IMG/VR virus record: IMGVR_UViG_3300037245_003121 | Span: 1 to 21,735 of that record | Length of the DNA: 21,735 nt | Strand: one strand, 5' to 3' | Origin: a virus | In this document: in pieces, positions 8,246 to 15,115 of the stretch | Position numbering within the stretch: position 1 is the first letter of the stretch | Layout of the letters: each line of letters begins with the position of its first letter | The notes under the pieces: generated by a model | Databases searched by the model: none | What the model saw: the letters and a program-made list of their open reading frames with translations, nothing else | Told to the model about the DNA's origin: nothing | Made by a program: the position numbers and the translations under genes

Positions 8246-10941
8246 TGGCCCGATCAATTCCAACTGACGCCCTCGCCAAGCTTGCTACACAGCATGGCAC
8301 TGAGTCCATCTTAATCGTCGCTGTGCAGTGGGTAGCTGGCGGCTCCTTCATATTGTACGCCGATCGCGCGATCGAAGGAGAACCGACAGTCAAGCCAGCC
8401 ATTCTGGAACTGGGAACGTTCGACTCCATTCTGGCCGTGACCCTGAATGAGACATCGCAAGAGGTTGAAGTCCTGCTGGATGACACCGATGGGACAATCA
8501 AGACCATCATCGACACACATGACATCCACAAACGGGATGTAGTGATCTACCAATGGTTCCCGGGCATTCCCTTTGAGAGCAAGTTCATTGTCTTCCGTGG
8601 GAAGATCAACTCGCCCATCAGTTGGAAGGAAAGTGACCGAACGGTTTCGTTCGCGGTCCTCTCCCAGCTTGAAGACAACGAGATTGGCTACACGCCCGAA
8701 GAGGGCGAGTTCCCCAATGACATCATGGATGACTTGCTCGGGAAACCGTGGCCGGAGTGTTTTGGCACGTCGGTCCATCAAGTCGCCTTGAAAATGGACC
8801 GCAAGCACCAGGGGTCTCTTGGCGACAGCTTTGGGATCGCCGACTTTACGTTGAGAGCCACCATCGAAGCCCATAATCAAATTGCCAATTATCTCCTGGC
8901 TGTTCAAGTTTATTGGGCATACGCCGAAGCCTACCTACGAACCATTGGTGCAGAAGAGGCCGCCGATCAAGCCAACGCGACACAATTGCAGATCGCGCAG
9001 CAACGTGGGGCTGCCCTCGCAGAAAGGGATAAGGTCAGTCAGACCCTAGCAGATCAGTTGGCAACAGAACGGACTCACTTTCGTGTGATCGGGGGCGAAA
9101 CGTTCCCGAGGGGCACCCTTACATTGAACGTCAATGACGCCTTAGTGACTGGGAACTTTGGGAGTGGGTCCAACGATGATCGGTTCTATGCGACCGAGAC
9201 TGTCCACCCTGATCGCGATGAGTGGCCACTAGTGAGCTTCATAATCGACGGGATCGACTTTGGCACTCTGGGCACGACCTTGAAATCATTCCCCTATGCT
9301 GAATCCTTCCTAGCTGGGGACAACGACATCTATACTGGGAAAATCCTCGGTGAGCAAGCGGGGCCCTTTTACGCCGCCGTAGGCACGAGTGTCAACATGG
9401 CATCAAATGAACCAATCCGGTACGTCGTAAGTATCACTCCCGGCTATGGCGGCCAGAACGGTACGGGTGTCTTGAAGTGCGCCGCCTTCACGACCTTCGA
9501 GAGCGGCGAGCGTGTCCTTATGGACATCCCCACCAGCTATTACCGGTCCTACCGGCAAAGCTTCGGGTCCGTCACGGCCACGATCGTTGAGATGCACGAC
9601 GCAATCTCGAAGGTCGATCGCCAGCCTTGGGAAGACACAGTCTACGTTACATTCCAGTCCTCGATTGGGCCGAACCCCGTCGATGTGATCGCATACCTGA
9701 TTACCCGGTATACCAGCTTTGGTATTGACGAGGCGTCGTTCGACCACGTTCGAGAGCGGCTGGTCAACTACCCGATGAACTTCGTGTTTCCGGGCCGGAA
9801 GAACATCTTCACTGCCCTCCAGGAGCTTACATTTCAAGCTCGGTGCGCGATCTACCTCCGCAACGGGTTCTTCTACTTACAGTACCTCCCCGAGGCGCAG
9901 GCTAGTGTACATACCTTCAATGAGTCCAACGTGGACACCAACACGCTGGAGCTAGGCTTCACTGCGACCGAAGACTTGATCACAAAGTTCGTCGGAACGT
10001 GGCGGGCACACGGCGCCCAAGATGAGGACAACAAGTGCATTCTGCGGTACAACATCAAGAAGTATGGTACCCAGGAGTTTGCCTTTGACTTCTATGCCTA
10101 CAGCTTGATTGACATTGTCCTCAAAGTAATGTCATACTGGTTGGTCCGGCGAGGGAACACTTGGAAGACCCTCTCGTATAGTGCGTCACTGGATGCCCTG
10201 AACGCCGAGGTCTTTGACGGGGTCACCCTTGACTTCGTGGCGGACTATGCTTCGTATGACGCCGTGTTGGGCATGGTCGAACAGGCAGATTATGACTCGG
10301 ATCAAAACACTGTCAACTTCACCGTCTGGACTGGGGTCCGGGCTGGGGAGATGGTGCCATACGACTTCGCGTACCCTGCCGACATCTCCGAGTTGCTAGT
10401 CTTCCCCGATGCGATCGAAGAAGCGGAAGGTTACGCTGGTGGTGGCGGTATTGGGCAGGACACAAGTGGCTGGCTTAACCGAAAGGGCGTGGAACGAGGG
10501 GGTCTTAACGTAACTTACAACGGTGAGGTGGACCCATTTGGCTTTGGAGACGTGGAGAGGGGTTACCGGAAGAACAGTGACAAGGGCGGGCAGAAGCCCT
10601 CGGATCAAGGTGATGGCGATCCAGGTTCCCCAGTAGTCCGAGACACCGGCACCACCGATCAAGGACCTATTCCGCCGCCGTCACGGATAATTTCCAGTAC
10701 GTTTGTGGACCAAGGTACGCTGGCCAGCATCATTGACATCCGAAAGACCTCCATCATCGACTCGGACTTCCCGGGTCAGTCAAGTGTCTTGGCCACATTC
10801 TTCAAGCAGATCAAGAACGGGTCGTTGATGGGCGACACGGAAGCACAGTGGATGGATGATGACAATGAAGGTACATTCCACTTCAAGTGGGATACCGACG
10901 ATAGTGAATGGGGCGCTGGAACCGCATTTCTTGAGGACTAA
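8245..10941 (+). CDS. Tail-tip/central fibre protein (J-like)
   Basis: 898 residues. The frame is open upstream to 8224, but ATG 8245 overlaps the previous TAA (TAATG), as in the gene before. Residues about 1-190 are a beta-rich domain (ILAVTLNETSQEVEVLLDD, FIVFRGKINSPISW, VSFAVLSQLEDNEIGY) typical of tail hub or attachment proteins. Residues about 235-275 are a Gln/Ala-rich coiled coil (ATQLQIAQQRGAALAERDKV). Residues about 478-550 (DVIAYLITRYTSFGIDEASF, then NIFTALQELTFQARCAIYLR and FFYLQYLPE) look like the hub-binding domain of phage tail-tip/J-type proteins. Residues about 730-815 are a flexible Gly/Asp/Pro linker, followed by a small C-terminal segment. Size, position at the end of the tail block and domain order support a tail-tip or central fibre role in host recognition; the exact class is uncertain. 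Confidence 0.65.
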   Translation: MARSIPTDALAKLATQHGTESILIVAVQWVAGGSFILYADRAIEGEPTVKPAILELGTFDSILAVTLNETSQEVEVLLDDTDGTIKTIIDTHDIHKRDVVIYQWFPGIPFESKFIVFRGKINSPISWKESDRTVSFAVLSQLEDNEIGYTPEEGEFPNDIMDDLLGKPWPECFGTSVHQVALKMDRKHQGSLGDSFGIADFTLRATIEAHNQIANYLLAVQVYWAYAEAYLRTIGAEEAADQANATQLQIAQQRGAALAERDKVSQTLADQLATERTHFRVIGGETFPRGTLTLNVNDALVTGNFGSGSNDDRFYATETVHPDRDEWPLVSFIIDGIDFGTLGTTLKSFPYAESFLAGDNDIYTGKILGEQAGPFYAAVGTSVNMASNEPIRYVVSITPGYGGQNGTGVLKCAAFTTFESGERVLMDIPTSYYRSYRQSFGSVTATIVEMHDAISKVDRQPWEDTVYVTFQSSIGPNPVDVIAYLITRYTSFGIDEASFDHVRERLVNYPMNFVFPGRKNIFTALQELTFQARCAIYLRNGFFYLQYLPEAQASVHTFNESNVDTNTLELGFTATEDLITKFVGTWRAHGAQDEDNKCILRYNIKKYGTQEFAFDFYAYSLIDIVLKVMSYWLVRRGNTWKTLSYSASLDALNAEVFDGVTLDFVADYASYDAVLGMVEQADYDSDQNTVNFTVWTGVRAGEMVPYDFAYPADISELLVFPDAIEEAEGYAGGGGIGQDTSGWLNRKGVERGGLNVTYNGEVDPFGFGDVERGYRKNSDKGGQKPSDQGDGDPGSPVVRDTGTTDQGPIPPPSRIISSTFVDQGTLASIIDIRKTSIIDSDFPGQSSVLATFFKQIKNGSLMGDTEAQWMDDDNEGTFHFKWDTDDSEWGAGTAFLED

Positions 10942-10944
10942 GCT

Positions 10945-11520
10945 ATGGAATCCATCTTCGGTCTTTTCGGACGCATACTCGAAGCCGTGCTATCCTTTGT
11001 CCCTCGGCTTGTGATCGTTCGCGCGACTCACAACGCCGTCAAATGGAAGAGGGGCAAGCACCCTCGTGCAGTCGAGCCGGGTCTTACCATCTATTGGCCG
11101 CTTGTAACCGACATAGATCAAATTGTGGTAGCCCGACAAACTCTGAACTTACCCACTCAAACCTTGATGACCAGCGATCAAAAGCAAGTCATCGTGGGCG
11201 CATTTGTTGTGTACAGCATCAAGGATGTTGTGCAAGCGATCGGCGAGCGGAACTGGGATGTAGAATCTACAATAGGTGACATTGCCCAAGCCGCGATAGT
11301 CGAAGAGCTTACAAAACGCACTCTCGATGACTTGCTCGCTGGTATCTCGGGCGGGCGGGGTTCCAAGCTGAACAAGGAATTGAAGAAGAACTGCCTGCAA
11401 CAGCTACGCCCCTTTGGCGTGCATGTCGAGCGGTGTGGTCTGACCGACTTCTCGACGACCCGTGTCTATCGGCTCATTGGAAATGATGCCGCGCCGTCAC
11501 AGCAATTCACTGAAGAGTAG
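10945..11520 (+). CDS. SPFH/Band 7 domain protein (stomatin/prohibitin-like)
   Basis: 191 residues, starting three bases after the tail-tip gene; GAGG lies eight bases upstream. Residues about 4-27 (IFGLFGRILEAVLSFVPRLV) form a hydrophobic, hairpin-like membrane association segment. Residues about 27-180 carry the SPFH pattern: AVEPGLTIYWPLVTDIDQIV, RQTLNLPTQTLMTSDQKQVI with VGAFVVYSIKD, DIAQAAIVEELTKRTLDDLL, then LNKELKKNCLQQLRPFGVHV and ERCGLTDFS. The family assembles into ring or cage scaffolds on membranes, and bacterial members such as HflK/HflC control FtsH proteolysis. The long C-terminal coiled coil of flotillins and HflK is missing, so this is close to a minimal domain. Position in the tail operon suggests either a virion/entry part or a late host-membrane effector; neither can be decided here. 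Family call is strong. Confidence 0.8.
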   Translation: MESIFGLFGRILEAVLSFVPRLVIVRATHNAVKWKRGKHPRAVEPGLTIYWPLVTDIDQIVVARQTLNLPTQTLMTSDQKQVIVGAFVVYSIKDVVQAIGERNWDVESTIGDIAQAAIVEELTKRTLDDLLAGISGGRGSKLNKELKKNCLQQLRPFGVHVERCGLTDFSTTRVYRLIGNDAAPSQQFTEE

Positions 11521-11527
11521 GGAGATC

Positions 11528-12718
11528 ATGGTCAGCAGTAATGAACCGTATCGCCGGCTCGGGACCAACTCATGGCAAGAGTTGCTCGATCAGGTGAACA
11601 CTGTCTTGCAGAACCCGCCGCCCGGTTGTGACCCCATCGACACAATCGACGGTCCCGATCCTGAGCATAAGTGGTCCAAGGGTGACATCATAGAAGTTCA
11701 CGACCGACTCAACACAATGCCAGGGGACTGCTTCACCTTCCAGCCCATTCCCGACAAGTGGAAGGTGTCGATCATCGAAGGCATCGAAGATCAGCTTTCC
11801 AATGCTTGGTGTGACTGTAGGGACGAATGTCTCCCACAGTGCTCCAATGCCCAGCCCAGCGCGGTGGTGACGTACCTCGGGTCGTGGGAGACAGGTGACT
11901 GCCTCGCGTGTATCCCGCCCGCCCCGGAGTGTTCCATCACCCCTTACACCGAACAGATGACCTTTGCCCGGAACGCCGGGATTCTCGCCTCGGGGGAGAG
12001 GGGTGACTGGGATGCAGCTTACATTTACTATTGTACGAAGGTGGCCCAGCTTACCATCTTGGAAGACGAACTCGCGGTCCTACTCGTCGAACTGGCCATC
12101 CTTGTGGCGATCGCTGCCGTTGCCTGTATTCTACCTTTGAGCCCGGCGTGTATCGCAGCGGAAGCTGCCGTCGCCGCCAAGCAGGCCGAGGTAGATGCCA
12201 AAGAGATCGAAATCGATGCAAAGCAGGTTGAGGTCGATGCAGAGTTGGCCAACGCCAACGCACATTTGTCCGCTTGTAACGCCCATGGTGTGGACAGCAT
12301 GCAGTATGCTCAGGACGCCTGTGGGTATGTTGGCTGCGACGTCTGCTTAGTCGGTGAGATAGGCAGCGAGCCATGTGTCGATTATGACTGCGACGAACTG
12401 GGCGGCCCTTGTCTAGGGAAAGACCCCGTCCGCTGTTGCGTGACTTGGTCCCTTACAAGGAAGCAAACCCAACTGGCCCCCTTTTTCTCTGAAGGGTCGT
12501 GGCAGATTGTCATGCGGGGTGGGTACTCGCCCACGGGGCAGCCATACATTACATTTGTGGGCACCGGACGACTGCCCTGCATCTCGGGTTACGCTTGCAG
12601 TTCGTATGGGCCCAACGCTTGTAAGTACGGGTGCAATGGGGCCATCTACAGGTATGAAGCACGCCTGACGCAGGTCTTCCCACCCGCGACCGGCGAGGAG
12701 TGCTGCGACGACCCCTAA
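11528..12718 (+). CDS. Cysteine-rich protein with hydrophobic helix and Ala-rich coil, unknown function
   Basis: 396 residues; ATG 11528 is chosen because the open frame further upstream lies inside the SPFH gene and because a GGGAG sequence lies just before it, though at very short spacing. I do not recognise the family. About 27 cysteines are spread over the protein, with WCDCRDEC, CGYVGCDVC, VRCC and EECC clusters, suggesting disulphides or metal sites. Residues about 181-209 are strongly hydrophobic (LAVLLVELAILVAIAAVACI) and could cross a membrane. Residues about 212-244 are an Ala/Glu/Asp/Lys coiled coil (AAEAAVAAKQAEVDAKEIEI). The C-terminal third is beta-rich. It immediately follows the SPFH gene and ends the plus-strand block, overlapping the convergent minus-strand stop by four bases. 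It could be a tail-tip component, a membrane-penetration protein or an envelope protein. Confidence 0.6.
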   Translation: MVSSNEPYRRLGTNSWQELLDQVNTVLQNPPPGCDPIDTIDGPDPEHKWSKGDIIEVHDRLNTMPGDCFTFQPIPDKWKVSIIEGIEDQLSNAWCDCRDECLPQCSNAQPSAVVTYLGSWETGDCLACIPPAPECSITPYTEQMTFARNAGILASGERGDWDAAYIYYCTKVAQLTILEDELAVLLVELAILVAIAAVACILPLSPACIAAEAAVAAKQAEVDAKEIEIDAKQVEVDAELANANAHLSACNAHGVDSMQYAQDACGYVGCDVCLVGEIGSEPCVDYDCDELGGPCLGKDPVRCCVTWSLTRKQTQLAPFFSEGSWQIVMRGGYSPTGQPYITFVGTGRLPCISGYACSSYGPNACKYGCNGAIYRYEARLTQVFPPATGEECCDDP

Positions 12719-13236
12719 CCAGTGGCGTCTTTACATGCCAAGCACACTTTCCGCCGGAGGGCTTTGCCCTCCTGGGCGTGGTCGGGACACTGGCACTCCA
12801 GTTTAGGACAGCACCCTGCTTCCACCATCGTCCGGTGGGCGCAGGCCGGCCACTGGGCGTCCGGTGCTTCGAGGGGCGGGGCTTCTTCATCTGTGTCAGG
12901 AAAGATTGGCTGTGTTTGGGCCCCTTTGGCTTCGAGCGCGGCCATTTCTTGTTCTAGCCTCTCACGAGTCATCGGTGGGGCGGGTGGCCGCACGACAAGG
13001 CAGGCTTGACAGGTCGGGCAGTCCACGACGCTACGGAGTTGACTGCAATGCACGGCGATAACGGGGCGGTCCCCCTTCACCCGCGTGGACAATCCTCGGT
13101 TAGTGCAGGCAGGCCACTGAGGCTCCCAGTGGCCGGGGCTGACTTCTTTCCAGCCCGCCGGAGGGGTAGACATCTGGCCGAGCTTCACCGTGAAACTGCC
13201 GTCATCCTCGAAGACAATGTGTAGGGGTGGTTTCAA
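12715..13236 (-). CDS. Cys-rich putative zinc-binding protein, duplicated module
   Basis: 173 residues from a TTG start that overlaps the exonuclease stop (TTGA). This start is supported by GGAGG seven bases upstream; the next in-frame ATG at 13173 would cut off a beta-like N-terminus (PLHIVFEDDGSFTVKLG). Two modules begin with the same phrase WPAC: residues 41-79 (C44, C64, C73, C76, C79, including DCPTCQAC) and 129-168 (C132, C142, C143, C148, C150, C165, C168, ending VCLACKD). CxxC spacing suggests zinc ribbons, and internal duplication is evident. A helical, charged linker with acidic residues joins them. As the last gene of the replication chain it might bind nucleic acid or replication proteins. 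No family is recognised. Confidence 0.65.
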   Translation of the reverse strand: MKPPLHIVFEDDGSFTVKLGQMSTPPAGWKEVSPGHWEPQWPACTNRGLSTRVKGDRPVIAVHCSQLRSVVDCPTCQACLVVRPPAPPMTRERLEQEMAALEAKGAQTQPIFPDTDEEAPPLEAPDAQWPACAHRTMVEAGCCPKLECQCPDHAQEGKALRRKVCLACKDATG

Positions 13237-13853
13237 AACCCGTCCTCCATCACTTGGTGCCTGTAGACTTCCGCTTCGGCGACTGCATCGGCCAGGGCGT
13301 CATGGGGGTTGGTGTTGACGATCTTGTAGTGCCGGCACAATGCCGGCAGGCTGATCTTCGAGAACAGGATGCGCTCCCCGTTTATGTACGCCCGGTCGTT
13401 CAGGTAGATGGCGGTCAGCATCGTGTCCCGCGCGAATGGGTGGAAGAACTCGGAGAACTGGTCGAAACCCAGCCACGCTTTCAAGAAGCTTGCCTCGTAC
13501 TGCCAGTTCTGGGCCAGGGGGACAAGCGTCTTCTGAAATGGCAGCTTCAGACTCGTCCACCACTCGTCGAGTAGCTCGGCCGTCTTCCAGCGATCGGGGG
13601 CATGGACCATCAGCCAATCAAGGTTCAGACGGTTGATGGCCATCGCTTTCTTGGATGCCCGCTCCGGGTGCTCGGGCTTCATGTTCTGGTAGAAGGGCAA
13701 AACCCCCTTGAGAGGTTTCACCTGCGAGTCAAGAGGTTGAATTCCAATCTGAATGATCTCGTGCCACCCAGGCACCAGACCGGTAGTCTCCACGTCAACG
13801 GCGGCGAGAAGATTACCATTCAGGTGGACAAAGCCACTATGAAACATTGTCAT
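13233..13853 (-). CDS. DnaQ-like DEDDh 3'-5' exonuclease
   Basis: 206 residues from ATG 13853 (MTMFHSGF); ATG at 13862 or 13847 are alternatives, and all overlap the end of the upstream gene, suggesting coupled translation. Exo I is AAVDVETTG with D20 and E22. Exo III is HDALADA with H184 and D189 (HxAxxD, the DEDDh form). The Exo II region reads NWQYEASFLKAWL at about 117-127, with Glu120 where Asp is usual. A further acidic candidate is D143 in ARDTM. Such enzymes use two metal ions to remove 3' nucleotides and serve as proofreaders or DNA-processing nucleases; phages often encode them apart from the polymerase. Location in the primase operon supports a replication role. The family call is strong, the substrate is unknown. 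Confidence 0.88.
   Translation of the reverse strand: MTMFHSGFVHLNGNLLAAVDVETTGLVPGWHEIIQIGIQPLDSQVKPLKGVLPFYQNMKPEHPERASKKAMAINRLNLDWLMVHAPDRWKTAELLDEWWTSLKLPFQKTLVPLAQNWQYEASFLKAWLGFDQFSEFFHPFARDTMLTAIYLNDRAYINGERILFSKISLPALCRHYKIVNTNPHDALADAVAEAEVYRHQVMEDGF
13244..13248 (-). promoter_or_regulatory. Shine-Dalgarno site that decides a TTG start
   Basis: GGAGG on the minus strand, inside the end of the exonuclease gene, lies seven bases before TTG (13236-13234). This supports TTG rather than the internal ATG as the start of the Cys-rich gene. Confidence 0.6.
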
Positions 13854-14283
13854 TGATTGCATCCATTTCGATCTGGAGGGCAGCCTGCCGGGCGGTGGCC
13901 GACTGGTCAGGGCGGCAGGCATGCCCGCACAACCAGTCAGCGAACTCCTGAGCGTCCGCAATAAGGCTCGCGCTGTCCCCATTCACACCGAGGATATAGT
14001 CCCACGGGTAGTCGATCAGAGTTTGCTCAGCCTTTGTCGTCGGAGCAACATCGGGGTGGACGATCTTCAACAGGAGACCACGCCGGCACCTGACATGGTT
14101 AGCCGCCCAGTCTGTGTTGATCCCCGGCACGATACAGTCATGTGGGGACCAGTCCAAGAAGTCGGCCAACATGGGCGGCTCATACCGGGTCAGCTTTTCG
14201 CCGTGCCGTAGGAAGGCCGCGACCATGTACCGAACAAACTCGGCCTGCTTCTCGTCGTTGTAATGACCAATACCAAAGATCAT
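13837..14283 (-). CDS. Unknown 148-residue replication-operon protein
   Basis: ATG 14283 overlaps the upstream stop by one base (TGATG), so this start is preferred to an open frame reaching 14367. The sequence begins MIFGIGHYNDEKQAEFVRYM, has a central block MLADFLDWSPHDCIVPGINT with DWAANHVRCRRGLLLK, and a helical C-terminus rich in Ala, Asp and Gln. No membrane segment, signal peptide or clear catalytic motif was found, although His8, D55 and H58 stand in well-structured segments. It lies between the DUF5664-like hydrolase and the exonuclease in a coupled operon, so a role in replication or nucleotide metabolism is likely by context only. The family is not recognised. Confidence 0.65.
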   Translation of the reverse strand: MIFGIGHYNDEKQAEFVRYMVAAFLRHGEKLTRYEPPMLADFLDWSPHDCIVPGINTDWAANHVRCRRGLLLKIVHPDVAPTTKAEQTLIDYPWDYILGVNGDSASLIADAQEFADWLCGHACRPDQSATARQAALQIEMDAINDNVS

Positions 14284-14933
14284 CAGAATACCTCCGGCTC
14301 GTTGTTGGCCGGTGTCCCTAAACGCCGCGAGGGTTCGGGACGTTCGTGTGGGGGTCGGGGGGCACACGGATCACAGCCGGGGTCAGTGTCTCGTAGTTTA
14401 CCAGTCAGCCCAGCGAGATTGGCCCGGATACGTTCACGGTCGCGGTCTTCGACCACCTTCTTAATGTCAGGATTGCGTGCGAGGAAGGCCTTTTCGTCGA
14501 AGAGCTTGGACAGGTCGCCGAGCGACTCATCAAAGTGGGCGACCTCTTTCGGCGGCCGGTCATCGCCGCCCGGGTGTGTGTCGGCATAGTGGCGAAGGAA
14601 GAACAGGTTACAGAACACATGGTCGAGGTGGTGCTCCCCGCTCTCGGGGTCAATGTCCTCGCCGCAGTACCACCATTTGAAGAGGTGACGCAGCAGGCAG
14701 TCCATGCAAGTGGACCATTTCATCCCCTTGGACCAATTCCAGGCGGCGTACTTTATTGTGCCGCCCATGAGGACCCGAGCCGTCCCGGCCAGTAGGTGGA
14801 GCGGAAGCAGGGCTAGGGACACCTTCCCACTGTTGGCACGGGCGCCTGACCCACGGTCGCTGCTGTTGATGTCACCTTCGGCGTAGAAGTCTTCGGGAGC
14901 AGTGTCAGGGGTGCGGGTTGTGTTATCGTTCAT
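14283..14933 (-). CDS. dATP/dGTP diphosphohydrolase-like protein (DUF5664/MazZ-like)
   Basis: 216 residues; ATG overlaps the upstream stop as ATGA. After a disordered N-terminus (1-27), residues 28-118 match the DUF5664 pattern: GARANSGKVSL (29-39), a helix ending GGTIKYAAWNWSKGMKW (57-73), LLRHLFKWW, GEDIDPESGEHHLDH (91-105) and a last helix CNLFFLRHYAD. DUF5664 proteins are MazG-like all-alpha nucleotide pyrophosphohydrolases; the characterised phage member MazZ converts (d)GTP to (d)GMP to support 2-aminoadenine DNA. Residues after about 125 form a charged extension not needed by the core fold. In the helix before GGTIKY an acidic residue often seen in the family appears to be replaced (LLAGTARVL), so activity should not be assumed. 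The family call is good, the substrate is inferred. Confidence 0.75.
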   Translation of the reverse strand: MNDNTTRTPDTAPEDFYAEGDINSSDRGSGARANSGKVSLALLPLHLLAGTARVLMGGTIKYAAWNWSKGMKWSTCMDCLLRHLFKWWYCGEDIDPESGEHHLDHVFCNLFFLRHYADTHPGGDDRPPKEVAHFDESLGDLSKLFDEKAFLARNPDIKKVVEDRDRERIRANLAGLTGKLRDTDPGCDPCAPRPPHERPEPSRRLGTPANNEPEVF

Positions 14934-15115
14934 TGGTTCTCTCGGGTGTAGGTTTGGAGACGTTCCAGGAGATCGCCAGTGGGCTCCGCGTCAGGTTCGC
15001 AGAAATCACCTCCATGCTGGCGAGCAAACAGGTCTTGATCGGCCGGGAGGTCGGCCACTGGGACGGAAGCCAGCGGGGCTGACTGACCATCAAAGCGGAA
15101 GATGTTGAGCATCAT
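14930..15115 (-). CDS. 61-residue coupled small protein, unknown
   Basis: Starts MMLNIFRFDG at ATG 15115 (a second ATG follows directly) and overlaps the primase stop as ATGA; its own stop overlaps the next start as ATGA. The two four-base overlaps at both ends are the main evidence that it is real. The sequence is acidic and Pro/Ala/Asp-rich with little predicted fold (ADLPADQDLFARQHGGDFCE). No motif is recognised. It might be an adaptor or regulator of the adjacent enzymes. Confidence 0.6.
   Translation of the reverse strand: MMLNIFRFDGQSAPLASVPVADLPADQDLFARQHGGDFCEPDAEPTGDLLERLQTYTRENQ

Noticed and set aside
12715-12718. Frameshift or gene fusion at the convergent junction
   Set aside because: The two opposite stops overlap by four bases in a tidy tail-to-tail arrangement; both genes are complete.
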